A stretch of DNA of 64,000 nt from Symbiodinium natans (taxonomy: Eukaryota; Sar; Dinophyceae; Suessiales; Symbiodiniaceae): assembly GCA_905221605.1 (NCBI GenBank), contig CAJNDS010002079.1, positions 1,140,001 through 1,204,000 of the forward strand, given 5' to 3'. Of this stretch, positions 24,011-35,600 are shown piece by piece (within the stretch, counting starts at the first letter, position 1; each line of letters opens with the position of its first letter). The notes below the pieces were generated by a model. It worked only from the letters and a program-made list of their open reading frames with translations, was not told the origin of the DNA and searched no databases. The position numbers were made by a program, and so were the translations under genes.

Positions 24011-24690
24011 CAAAGATTCAAAGAAATAAACAAGTAATTAAAAGAAAAAAACAAAGAAATAGATAAATACAGAAATAAAGAAATAAAGAAATGACAAAAT
24101 GAACAAACAAAGGAATCAAAACAAAAAAACAATAAAGTCTGTAATTATGATAGGGCTTAGGGTATTCGAGTAGTAAGGGTTGAGGGTGAAGTGTTCGGGC
24201 TAAGGGTTTCGGGATTGGGGGGGGGGGGGCCAGCATGCCTCGTGGCAAGAAAATCCATGAAGACCCTAAACCCTAAACCCTAAACCCTAAACCCTAAGAG
24301 CTAATCAAACTGAAGTCTGTAACCTTTGGAAGATCCGAAGATCCAAGAAAGCATGTGAGCCTCTACAGCCCCGGGCCCTACAAAAAAGAGGCCCGAACAC
24401 CCTGAACCCTAATCCGCAAACCCTAAGCCCTAAACCCCAAGCCCTAAACCTCAACCCTAAGCCCTCATCAAAAGTATCGGAGCTGAGAAGTCATGTCTTT
24501 GGACAGGGACGCTTGGCTTCCCTTCTCACTTTGGGGTGAGTGAGAAGGGGGACCCTAAACCCTAAACCCTAAACCCTAAACCCTAAACCCTAAACCCTAA
24601 ACCCTAAACCCTAAACCCTAAACCCTAAACCCTAAACCCTAACCCTAAACCCTAAACCCTAAACCACACACACACACACATATCTCAGGC

Positions 24691-24751
24691 GGCCCACAGC
24701 ATGCCCAGGACCAACGTCACCGGGGTCAGGATCCACCTCAAGCCGGGCTCG
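24691..24751 (-). CDS. Candidate exon with membrane helix
   Basis: The minus-strand frame after ATCCCAAAG reads EPGLRWILTPVTLVLGMLWA, strongly helix-like, and ends at a GC donor just before an in-frame TGA. CCCTAAA lies to its left and TTTAGGG to its right. Confidence 0.45.
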
Positions 24752-25312
24752 CTTTGGGATGTCGAGTTAGGGGTTTAGGGTTTAGGGTTTAGGGCTTAGG
24801 GTTTAGGGTTTAGGGTTTGGGGTTTGGGGTTTGGGTTTGGGGTTTGGGGTTTAGGCATTAGGCACCTAACATCCAGACCTTGCCCTGGTAAATGGCGCGA
24901 TGGGGCTTGTCCGAAACCTTACCGGGAGCGCTTTACCCCGGGGAGGGGGAAGGGGGGACAATAGCCCCCCAGAAGCTACTGGCACCCGACAGCCCTAAAC
25001 CCCACGCCCTAAACCCTAAACCCTAAACCCCAAACCCCAAACCCTAAACCCTAAACCCCAAACCCTAAACCCTCAACCATTGGGTTTCGGAGCCCAGGTG
25101 CTTCACAGTGGGCGTCGGAGCCCACGGGGAAACCCGGGTGGCAGTGGTGCATCCGAGAAAAAGGTAGCCTCTAGAATCGTTTCAAGGCGTTCTCTAGGGA
25201 GGCATGAACTTTCTCCAAACCCTAAACCCTAAACCCTGAACCCTGAACCCTGAACCCTAAACCCTAAACCCTAAACCCTAAACCCTAAACTCTGCTAAGA
25301 ACCAGTAAGACG

Positions 25313-25379
25313 AAAGAAGGGCTATAGCAGGCAGGCCCAGACGCCCGAAGGTCTTCATCTGCGCAGACACCTCAAAGCG
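25313..25379 (-). CDS. Candidate 67-bp exon with hydrophobic segment
   Basis: The minus-strand frame between CATCTAAAG and a GTTCTTAG donor reads RFEVSAQMKTFGRLGLPAIA and LLSSY. Flanked by CCCTAAA (left) and TTTAGGG (right). Confidence 0.5.
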
Positions 25380-25467
25380 CTTTAGATGAACCCTATAGGG
25401 TTTAGGGTTTAGGGTTTAGGGTTTAGGGTTTAGGGTGAAACCCGAAACCTCATAAATTCCTCAACTT

Positions 25468-25567
25468 GGGGATGTTCCCCCTTATACTAACAGTCCTGAA
25501 TGGGGATTATCATCGGGGGTACTCGAATGCCTACTAAGGACTGCTAGAAAAAAAGGGGGAGCGTCCC
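25468..25567. repeat. 100-bp inverted-repeat element, family 2 copy
   Basis: Begins GGGATGTTCCCCC and ends GGGGGAGCGTCCC, an inverted repeat matching at 11 of 13 positions. Internal CTTATACTAACAGTCC matches 17,454-17,535 and an inverted AGGACTG lies near the end. Confidence 0.75.
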
Positions 25568-26292
25568 AACCACTAAACCCTAAGCCCTAAACCCTCAAGC
25601 CGACACCGGAACCCCTAAACCCTAAACCCCAAAACCCCAAACCCTAAACCCTAAACCCCAAACCCCAGGGCAGGGGCTTCATTTCAGGGCTCAGCCCCAA
25701 ACACCCTGGAGTTTAGACGAAGTGCCGAAGAATTGGGGGGCGGGGTGTGTGTGTGTGTGTGTGTGACGTTTTTTGCTAAATGCGGAGAACCTTTGCTCCA
25801 TACTATATTGATGAGAAAATATGTTTTCCCAACTTTAGGGCTTAGTGTTGCGACCATATTTTCTGTGATTTTCCTTATCTTGTTTTTCATTTTCATTTAT
25901 TATTATCTTTCTCTTATTTTCCTTGTTTCTTTTTTTTTTTTTTTTGGGGGGGGGGTGTAGGGTTCACCAGCATCCGTCAAAGCGCACATCAGACCCTATA
26001 AACCCTAAACCCTAAACCCTAAACCCTAAGCCCTAAACCCTAAACCCTAAACCCTAGCAAAATGGTTTAGGGCTGGGCTGCCCGAGGCCTTCAATGTGAA
26101 GGCGCGCCAGTAGAGGGTTTAGGGTTTAGGGTTTAGGGTTTAGGGTTTAGGGCGTGTCGAGCTAGTCCTACCACCTTCTGCTCCTGCTGACCACTGCGCA
26201 AAAAAAAAAACCCAAAATCAAAACCCCAAACCCTAAATCCCTACATCCCTAAATCCCTGAATCCCTAAACCCTAAACCCCTAAACCCCAAAC

Positions 26293-26321
26293 CGTCTTTG
26301 CCGAGCCACTCCCAGCACGGC
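26293..26321 (-). CDS. Candidate 29-bp micro-exon
   Basis: A textbook minus-strand acceptor (GCGTTTTTTTGCTCAG) is followed 29 bases later by a GTTTGGGG donor made of telomere-type sequence. A similar T-rich acceptor, T(10)GCGCAG, lies at 26,194-26,210. The frame cannot be fixed from so short a piece. Confidence 0.4.
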
Positions 26322-26794
26322 CTGAGCAAAAAAACGCACTTTAGGAGGTGGCTTGGCACTTCGGGGTTCAGGGTTTTGTTTCGGGTTTAGGGTTCAGGGT
26401 TCAGGGTTCAGGGTTCAGGGTTTAGGGTTTAGGGTTTAGGGTTTAGGGTTTAGGGTTTAGGGCTCAGGGTTTAGGGTGTATCATCGGTCGGCTGGACTCA
26501 GTAGTACATGCCCAGCCCTAACCAAGCCCAGGAGGTGAAGGGCCTCAGAGGCCTTTGTAGGGTTTAGGGTTTAGGGTTTAGGGTTTAGGGTTTAGGGTTA
26601 GGGAGTTCAGAGTTTAGGGCTGAGTGTTGCGGGCTTAGGGGAGCTTTAAGGTTCAAGGAGCTTAGGTTTAGGGAGCTCAGGGCATAGGTTTTTATCTTAC
26701 GCTTGTAGGATGAGGGTTGGGGCTTTAGGGCAACAGGGCTTTGGGTTTAGGGTTTAGGGTTTAGGGTTTAGGGTTTCGGCCGAGGAGCTGTCCC

Positions 26795-26878
26795 GGTGAT
26801 GCTCAAGATGACATTGCAGCACAGCGCGCAGGCACCGATCTTGTTCCTGCGCTTTGCTTGCGTCTTGTAGGGTTCTGG
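26795..26878 (-). CDS. Candidate exon, unknown protein
   Basis: The minus-strand frame reads KTQAKRRNKIGACALCCNVI and LSITGTA: a basic stretch followed by a hydrophobic one, as at a cytoplasmic edge of a membrane helix. Edges approximate. Confidence 0.4.
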
Positions 26879-26939
26879 ATCTTCCTCTCCGAAGGGTCTA
26901 GGGTTTCAGGGGCCTTTGAACCACTAAGCCGAAAGCTCA

Positions 26940-26977
26940 AAAAAAAACCTACAGTTGAGCAATCGTAGGTTTTTTTT
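26940..26977. repeat. 13-bp hairpin with A/T tails
   Basis: AAAAAAAACCTAC pairs with GTAGGTTTTTTTT across a 12-base loop. It resembles a bacterial terminator but has no such meaning in a nuclear genome; it may be a small inverted-repeat insertion. Confidence 0.8.
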
Positions 26978-27344
26978 CTGCGTCTTCGGGTTTAGGGGCC
27001 CTTCAAAGAAGCATCCAGCAGACTGTTGATTAGGGAGGCATCTGGGATTTAGAGGAGTTGCCTGGTGGATCGGAGAACTTAGTGTGCAGGTTCTTCAGTA
27101 GGTCTAGGGTTTAGGGTTTAGGGTTTAGGGCTTAGGGTTTTTGGGGATTGCCATTTGTAGCATGACGCCAGTTAGGCCCCCTGGGGGTGATGGGGTTAGA
27201 CTGGGCTGGTGGTGAGTAAGGGACGAAGATGGCGTGGCTCGCACTCCACGTCTGATTGATGTTGAAAATAGCTCCCTAAGGGTTCATCATTATTACTATT
27301 ATTTCTCTTATTCTTATTCTTATTCTTATTCTTATTCTATACTT

Positions 27345-27415
27345 GGTATAGGAAGTAGTTTAAGGCCCAAGTATTCCCTATTTGGGTACATGGACCCTTA
27401 GGGACTTTCTTGTAC
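27345..27415. repeat. Short interspersed repeat, family 3, inverted copy
   Basis: The reverse complement contains GGGTCCATGTACCCAAATAG and GAATACTTGGGCC, matching the copies at 16,207 and 22,697. A (TTATTC)n microsatellite adjoins at 27,298-27,340. Confidence 0.65.
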
Positions 27416-28244
27416 TTTGATTTCTAATCGTTTGGGTAGGCTTTCGTGCTAAAGCTGAGGAATTTGGGCTGAGAAAGGCCGGAGGAGACCATCTTTGCGC
27501 AATGCAAACCTTTCTGATCTCGAAACAATCAAATATTCAAAGCGGAGGAGGCAGCAAGTATGCAGAAACAACCCGCCCTGAAGTGAATAAAAGCCCAGTC
27601 CTTCTGAGCCCCAAAGTGCCCTCGCTAAACTTTCTTGTCTAAGCCCCGAACCGTGAACCCCAAGCACTCGCGAAGGTGTTCACAGTGCGCGGACACAACT
27701 CCTCACAATGTCCCTAAACCCTAAACCCTAAACCCTAAACCCTAAACCCTAAACCCTAAACCCTAAACCCTAAACTCGGGTATTGGGGCGGTCTATGTTC
27801 TTACCAGGGCCAAGAAGTGGATGGCACTGATATCTACATTCTGGCTCCGGTGCTACCAAAGGGAAATATAGCCAAGAAACAGGATACATGCCGCTTGTGC
27901 AAAGTCCATCATGTGGCTTGCCCTAGGTGGGTCTGTGTAAATCCTGGACCCCCTAAAACCCCTAAGATACCCAAACCCCCAAACCTTTAACCTAAACCCT
28001 AAAACCTAAACCCTAAAACGCTAAACCCTAAAACCCTAAACCTTCATGAACCCTAGAACCCTACAACCCCAACCAGCCCGACATGTGGGGTTTTGCAGGG
28101 CTTTTGTAGCCCTAAACCCTAAAACGCATACACCCTGTAGGGCCTTATTGAGCTTTTTGTAGCCCTAAACCCTAAACCCTAAACTCTAAACCCTAAACCG
28201 CTTAATTTCGGGCTTTGAAGGTTTGGGCCCAAGGCTCTTGGTAC

Positions 28245-28310
28245 TGGCGCTCTCGGAGCTTGTGACACTGTTGAGCGCGGTCGACAAGGCACGCTCGATC
28301 GCCATGGCGT
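28245..28310 (-). CDS. Candidate 66-bp exon, unknown protein
   Basis: The minus-strand frame between GGAGTTGAAG and a GTACCAAG donor reads AMAIERALSTALNSVTSSES. It is the third candidate exon of exactly 66 bp. Helical, serine-rich. Confidence 0.5.
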
Positions 28311-28531
28311 CTTCAACTCCAGTAGCCCTAAACCCTAAACCCTAAACCCTAAACCCTCAACCCTCAACCCTAAACCCTAAACCCTAAACCCCAAACAATG
28401 GGGTGCGGGGTCCGTGGCTTGATCAGCTCCGGGCGCTTGCGCTGGGTGTAAGGCCCGGTTTGGCATCGCAGGGAATTCGAGGCTCAGGGGCTTAGAGGTT
28501 TGGGGGGTTCAGGGGTTGTAAGGTTGAAGGT

Positions 28532-28617
28532 TTATATATACATATATACATATATACATATATACATATATACATATATACATATATACATATATACATA
28601 TATATATATATATATTA
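28532..28617. repeat. (TATATACA)n microsatellite
   Basis: About ten units of an AT-rich octamer ending in pure TA repeats. Confidence 0.95.
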
Positions 28618-29343
28618 TAGGGTTTAGGATTTAAAGTTTAGGGTTTAGGGTTCAGGGTGCTGCAATAAGCGTCGGAATGGTTCTTAGACCACCGGGATTG
28701 AGGCTCTACTTCTTGCAGGCGGCAGGGGATGGCATGTGACCTTGGACTCCGGAACTGGCCAGGGCGGCGGGCAGGGTTTAGGGTTTAGGGTTTAGGGTTT
28801 AGGGTTTAGGGTTTAGGGTTTAGGGTTTAGGGTTTAGGGTTTAGGGTTTAGGGTTTAGGGTTTAGGGTTTAGGGTTTAGGGTCTAGGGTCTAGGGTTTAG
28901 GGTCTAGGGTCTAGGGTCTAGGGTCTAGGGTTTAGGGTTTAGGGTTTAAGGTTTCGGGTCTACGTTCCTTCCCAGCACCCTGTACAAGAACGACAAGGGC
29001 ACCCTGCTTGTTTTCTGGATTGAGGCGACTACAAGCATACCAGGGGAACAATCAAGGGATCAAGACTCGTACTCCCTATGTTGTACCCACGAAAGGTTCC
29101 CCTCAATCTACTATGGCCCTTATACTACCTTAAAGGATCCTTTTAAAGTTTCCCCAAAACCCAAGGGTACAACCTTAAGGGTCCAAGGTACAACCCCCAG
29201 AATCAAGGGTGTTCCAAGAAAGACCTAGGACGTGACGTGATTTGAAGGGCGCTGGGACCTCTAAAGACCTTACCTGACCTGGCTGAAACCTACCCTTAAA
29301 AACCACAAAACGAACCTTTTTCTGGCAGTGTTCCCTAGGAATC

Positions 29344-29589
29344 TGATCACCCGCAGGTGTCAGATTATGTCGTGGCATCATCGTTGAAAGATCACTGGGC
29401 AGGGCCATGGCATGGAGGGCTCAATGCGAATTGGTTTTCCACAAGCACAGCACATCGAATCTGTTGTGTCATTGCACATGTGATGTTTGCCTGCTCTGCA
29501 TCTTGCTGGCTGCAATGTCTGCAATGACTTGCATGTTCGAGCCTCTGGCTCGGGCCGCTGAGACGAGCGACGGTTCCTGTCCACCATCA
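29344..29589 (-). repeat. 3' LTR of Copia element
   Basis: 246 bp, identical to 38,489-38,734. Because the polyprotein start codon lies inside the LTR, this copy can also open a frame that runs into host DNA (to about 29,175). Confidence 0.95.
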
Positions 29590-29605
29590 CTCCTCCTTGG
29601 ACGAT
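29590..29605 (-). promoter_or_regulatory. Polypurine tract for plus-strand priming
   Basis: On the minus strand the purine-rich string CCAAGGAGGAG directly abuts the 3' LTR start TGATGG, the expected place for the polypurine tract. Confidence 0.75.
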
Positions 29606-29670
29606 CCCTACGGGATAAGTCCACAGCTTGAATTCTATCCGAAGCTTCAAATCTCCGGGCTGAGCTCCGC

Positions 29671-32600
29671 TCAAGCTTGCTTCCAAACTGAAATCCAGTT
29701 CGAAATGTTGGGTCGCGTGTTCACATCGCTCCAAACCAAGCGACAACGACCACTGAGATTGCGATGGCGCCATATGTAGAGGACAAAGCGAATCTGCCTT
29801 GTGGAGGGGAGGAAAGACCCAGGAGCCGGTTCTTCACTTCCAAAGTAAGTGGCCAGTCGTGTCGCCTGGTCCGCCTTGACTCCCGATGTCTGGAAACCCT
29901 CGACCCTTAGGCCCTGACGAAGAGCCTCCACAGTCAGCAGCATCAGCATGTCCCTTGCTGCTCGTTGTCGATCCCCAGCGAAGTCTCGGACTTCCGTAGG
30001 TGCATCCGAGGTAACCGATGCGGCATCTGGGCTCGGTTGTGGCGACGGTCTCCTACGTCTCGTAGAAGACCTCGGTGTCGTCGAGGGCTCCGGTGCTGCT
30101 GGTGTCTCCTGGGTCAGGCCTGAGAATTGAGCAGCAGCCTCAGCCACCTCCCGGGACGCAGCTCGTGATGCTACATCCCTAATTCTCTCCAGCCTTCTCT
30201 CCTTCTTCAGCTTCTTGTTGTAGTTCTTGCACCAGCGGAGAACCCCCTTCGCCGCTTCCCAGATTGCGATCGCAGATATACACGCCAGCAACGTGATCAC
30301 GATCAGCTCAAAGGATTGTACACTGGGGATGTCGTCCTTCTCGAAGTCAACATTCTTAGCCCCAGTCGTCGGAGTCATCATTCCAGCCAATGCCAGGATA
30401 ATGCTCAAAACCTTCAGCTGCATCGTCGCCAGGCCCTCTGCGATCTTGAAGCCAATGAAGCCCCACAACTCCAAGAGTTGGCGGAGCCTCAGCTTTGTCA
30501 TGATCTTGGTCGCCAAATCCGCAAGTTGCTGTGCACCAGCGACATGTCTCACCGTCAGGGTGCCCCGGGCGACGGATTCCCTGATGTAATTTGCACGAAT
30601 CTTCAGGTGTCGTGTCCTTTGGGACCCTTGGCCACCATTGCACATGGCTACAGCACTTGTGTTGTCAACGGCCAGTATTCTTTCATACTCGCCGGGTGCC
30701 AACTCCTCCACAATCGAGGCCACCGATTCCAACAGATTGCATCCATGCACAGCCGCATATAGCTCGGCTTCCATCACGCTCAAAGTGATGAACGACTGTC
30801 GGCCAGCCTTCCAAGCAATCGGGGCCCCATCTTGGGTGATGACGGCTGCTCCAAAGCTCCGGGCACCATACGGGGCATAGCTTGCATCTGTAAAACACAC
30901 CAGTTCACCCAGCTTGTCGTCTTGAGGTGTCAACTTCAGCCTAAGTTCCGCAGTTCCAGCCAAGTAGGAAAGTAGTCGCCGTCCCAACCTCGCCACATGC
31001 AAAGGCCTTTTGCACACATTCGTCGCCATGTGATTCACCACGAACAGAATGTCAGGTCTGGTCTTCGTGGCCACCCAAGAGGCTTCTCCAACATGTCGTT
31101 GAGCCAAGCGAAGCTCCTCTTCCGAGAACTCCTCGGTCCCATCTTCATCAAGCTCCACCTTCTCCAGCCATTCTCGTGGGATTGGCAGCTCAGTGTGCAA
31201 TGCATCGTGCATGTCGTGGGCGCGCAACAGTTCGGTTATGTATGCATGCTGGCTGATGCTGTAGCTGCTGCCATGCATCAGGACCTCCACTCCAAGGTAC
31301 CTCACCGCGACCTTGTCGTTAACCCATTCTAGCTCCGAGGTCGGCCATTCTTCTCGTATGAAGTCGTGAAGTGCTCGTATCAGCAGTGTCGGGCCGAAGT
31401 AGAACAGGTCATCAACGTAGGTGACTACCAGCCCCTCCAGTCGTCCAGTTTGCTGATCCCTGACCAACCATAGCTCAGACTCTCCAAGGGCCGGGTTGAG
31501 GTAAAGGATGCGATCGCCAAACTTGATCCTTGCCCCCTTCAAGCGAGCATTCCTGTAGTTGCTCCAGATAGCCGGACTTTCTCGCAGTCCGTACAATGGG
31601 CGAGATATCACCCACATCTCGGAGGCCCCGATCCCTGTGTCTCTCACCACCTTTGGAGGTCTCATCGCATACTTGGGCATGTCGCCAGGCCACGTTGCAA
31701 GGAGAAAAGCGGTGGTGATGTCGGAGATCGCACCAAGCCAGTGGTTTCGTGCTGAGAAGACCAAAGCCACCCGTAGTCCTTCCGTGCTCGTGCCTCCAGC
31801 ATACAAGCTCATGTCGGACGGGTCGATGTGGTTTCCACATATCACAACCCTGCATTTCCTTCGGAACTTTCCTCCTCGAGACTTTGGAGGTTTGAGCGAA
31901 AAGACGCATTTCGCTGGTGCCACCTTCAGGTCGCCGGACGCCTCCATGGTGCGAGCCTCGTCCAGCGATATGCCGAACACCGTTCCTGATGAGAATAGGG
32001 CTGTTACCTCTTCCTTGATGGCTCCCACCCATTTCTGCAGGACTGCTTTCACCTGCATGAGCGGCACAGTATGAACCACATCCAAGTCCCCTTCCAATTC
32101 TTGCAGGAGGTTTTCGTAGTCCACATCGTCGGATTCTGTGCCGGCGGTCGCCATCGAGGCCACTCGTAGGCATCCCAGCATCTTCGCCCTGTCGATTTCC
32201 ACCATCTGCTCTCGTGTTTCTTCCAGGAACTTCACGACCTCCTCCCTGGCATCGTTCAGGGCATCTCGGCTAATTTGGCCCATCCGTTGGTACTCCTCGG
32301 CCAGGATTTCCTCCTCCTCAAGAAGATCTCGAAGTCGCAGAGCTCGCTCATCCAAGTCCTTGAGCACCAGATCCAGGTCTTCATTGGTTCCATGAAGAGG
32401 ACGAAGTTCAATAGGGCAACCGGGGCGATCCTCCTTTGGGGATGTAGACGGTCGTGCCTTGGCGATTCTCGGCCTCCCAACAGGTGGCCCAGAGATGGGA
32501 TCAGGAAGAGGTCGGTGGTCGATCACAAAGCCCAACTTGAGGAGGTAGTCCTTGTCTTTCTGCTCAAGCTTACTGGCTCCTCTCGTATTGTACCCCACCA

Positions 32601-35600
32601 ACACCATCCTTGTAGAACCCGTCCAAGGCATCGTCGTATGCTTGACATGTGGATCAAACTGAACCGGCCCTGAAGCAACATCCAACACGTAGGACTCACC
32701 TTCCTTCGGTTCCATGAGGAGACCACCCCCGTCAAACACAGAGAGGGGTGCAATGAGGTTCATCCCGACGTTATGAACATCCTTGTGCGCCTGGGCCTTG
32801 ATGTTCTGGCTGACGAACAGGGCCGAGAAGCTGACCTCTGGAAACAGTTGTCGCAGGTACTTCGCCAAGACAGCCGTCGTACATGGAAAGGCCCTTGTGG
32901 TGTTACTCACCCCGATGACTCCTCCATGCACATATGTTCCAGCGCCCCAACATCCTCCGTCATCACCCTGTTCTCCAAATCGCCTCGGTGCCTTCGTGGT
33001 CAAAGGCAACATGGATGCCAAGGTTTCGATCTGCTCCTTCTCGAGGACCCCTTCCCCCATGAGTGCTCTCGCATACTCCTCTGCCGGATGTCCAGGGTCC
33101 ACGGGGATCACTACTTCCTCCTCCTCACGTTGCTCCTCTTCTCCTCTAAGGGATTGTTTGCCCACAGTTCGTCTCGCTGGGAGCGTTACAACTGCCTCTA
33201 GGTCGGGCAACCCTGCAACAGCATCTGAGTCCACCAAACCTTCTCGTAGTTGATGTGAGGTGAGGTACAAGCCATTGTCGCAACGAACCACGTGTCCATT
33301 CCTAACATCAACACTTGGCCCGACATAGTATCCAGAGGTCCACCTGGTGTTGAGGTCAAACTTCCCGCCCGTCCCATAGACCTTGCTCCGCACATGGACT
33401 CGTGATCCGAAAGGAAGGACCTGATCTCCTCGACCCATCACCCTTTCCCTTTGTGCCCATGCCGCGTAGGTCATCGCAAGTGTCCAACATGAGCGGGGCA
33501 ATGAGGTCGATGTCAAGATCCTTTTGGCCTGGTTTTTGAGCCACTTCACTGCTGACTCAGCCCGGCCGTTGCTCTGAGGAGCCTGTCCCTCAGTGTAAGT
33601 CGCTAAGGTGCCTCGCTGCAGCAACCATCTCCTCAGCGAAGTGCTTCGTAGCTCTCGTGCTCTGTCCGCATGCACACGAGTGATGGGGAAGCCCTCAGAC
33701 CGGAGGCTCAGGTACATGTTTTGCACAGCTGCACCCACCTCCATTGTAGTCCGTGTCCTAATAGGCCTTGCCATATAGATCACTTCGAACTCCGGCTCGC
33801 CATCACCAATCTCTGATGCAAAGATCTTCATGAACTCCTCGTCGGTGGGACCCTTCGCTAAGTGCTCCTCCTGAGGTTGATCATCCGCTTCTTGACTTAG
33901 ACCAAGAACCTCCTCAAAGAAAGCATCCCCACTTAGGTCATCCCTTCCGACACCACCATCTCGAAATTCGCCACGTAGATGCGGGTGGAACTTATGCCCC
34001 AAATCGGTGACTCCATCCTCCACGACTGCCTGGTCTTCTTTCTGTGGTTCTTCTGGTGATTCCTGAGTGTCCACAGCCTTAGGCGCTATAGACTCACCTC
34101 CCCCTGGCTCGACTCCATCCTCCACGACTGCCTGGTCTTCTTTCTGTGGTTCTTCTGGTGATTCCTGATTGTCCACAGCCTTAGGCGCTATAGACTCACC
34201 TCCCCCTGGCTCGACTCCATCCTCCACGACTGCCTGGTCTTCTTTCTGTGGTTCTTCTGGTGATTCCTGATTGTCCTTCTTTTCCTTCTTGAAGGTTTCC
34301 AGCTTCGGGAACAAGTATGCTCCCACTAGCATGTAGCGGTAATCCCGCTGGTCTGGATCTTCACCAAGTTGTCGTAGCGGACCAAGGATATCCAGGGACA
34401 GACAGTATGAGCTCGGAGTCTTGATTTTCCGATGCATCCTTCCCAACCCAGAAGACTCCACACAGGTCCGACATCGGCGATTGTATGGGAGGTGGTTGTT
34501 CCGGATGTGTGCCTTCCACATAGCCAGCTCCTTGGTGCTCAGGGTCTTGAGGAAGGTCTGCGGGTTGTTGTCCATCTTCATCATCCACTTAACTCGTTGC
34601 ACATCTTCAGGTCTCTTTTTCCAATCCTCCACAGCTTGTGACAACGCCTCCTTCAGTGCCTTGGTCCAACGGCCCTCACTCGTCCTGGGTTCGTTTTCAG
34701 CCATCTGCACATGGAGGTTGGAGAGGATCCCAGGCGTTATGGTTTCCAGGCACATTGCTTCTTTGTAGCTCGCAAAGATCTCCGAGAGGTTCCTCATGAA
34801 GCCGTCCTTGCCCTTCTCCACCTCGCCCAGAAGTTTACCCCCTTCCATAGCCACATACACTGGGAAGCCACCCTTCCTGATTCTTGCGGCCTTCGCCACC
34901 AGGGACAACCACAACTGCTTCGCCACCAACTCCTCATCCTCTGGACCTCGGCATGGTGGTGCCCCGACAATCCCATCCAACAGACCCTGAGAAGCTGCCC
35001 ACAAAAGCGCCCGGTAGGTCCCTGCTGGCTTCCTGAGGTTGAAAGCTTTCGAGATCCTCAAGTCCACCTCCAGAACCTGTCCCATCGTGTTGAGCTCCCG
35101 ATGACCCCCATCTCCAGCAAATAGGTGTAGGGTCCAAGGTGTAGCCAGCAACGTTCTTCGAAGTCGTCGTGACACTGGCATCGCCTTGAAGTACTTGGCT
35201 CCGGTGTTGGCGTCCAAGGAAATCTCTTCCGCCAGGGTGGCCTTGATGGCTGACGACATATTCCGGAATGGAGATCCCTCAGACTCAATCGCCCGAAGTT
35301 GCGCCACCCTCGATCCCGTGGTGAGGAACTCGAACAGGTGCTGAGACCATTCCAGCTCCTTATCCCACATCCACAGAGTCCTTGCCGACATACGAGTTGC
35401 CGCCATAAGCTTGCCCTTCTTCTCCTCCAGGTCTCGGATCAACTCAAGGGCTTCCTTCTCATTGATAACGGGGCAATTTTCCACCATGCGAGGCCGAATC
35501 TCTCCCCGTTCCGGATGCTGGATTGTCATGCCCTCCTCATTCCATTCCAGGCTGCAGTTCAAGCTCGACACGAGGTCTCCAAGAGGAACTATAGGGCTTG

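Larger units (their letters stand above)
1..29338. repeat. Telomere-motif mosaic: unique islands in TTTAGGG/CCCTAAA blocks
   Basis: Nearly every 100-300 bases there is a block of TTTAGGG or CCCTAAA, from 2 to over 20 units, often degenerate (TTCAGGG, TTAGGGC, TTTGGGG, TTTAGGGG). Both orientations alternate, so this is not a chromosome end but interstitial telomere-type repeat. Many unique islands have CCCTAAA on their left and TTTAGGG on their right, for example around 10,560, 12,050, 12,820, 17,310, 18,470, 24,700, 25,310 and 26,300. The islands carry candidate minus-strand exons, listed separately. Stretches not listed separately hold only degenerate repeat, homopolymers and unique sequence with no convincing reading frame. 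Confidence 0.9.

Noticed and set aside
26940-26977. Rho-independent terminator
   Set aside because: Shape fits, but the window is nuclear eukaryotic DNA with no bacterial gene nearby.
28960-29060. Plus-strand exon reading LPSTLYKNDKGTLLVFWIEA
   Set aside because: The minus strand is equally open across the same island, so the frame is not evidence by itself.
29175-29408. 77-residue protein starting MALPSDLSTMMPRHN
   Set aside because: This is the LTR-encoded start of the polyprotein in the 3' LTR running into host DNA, not a separate gene.
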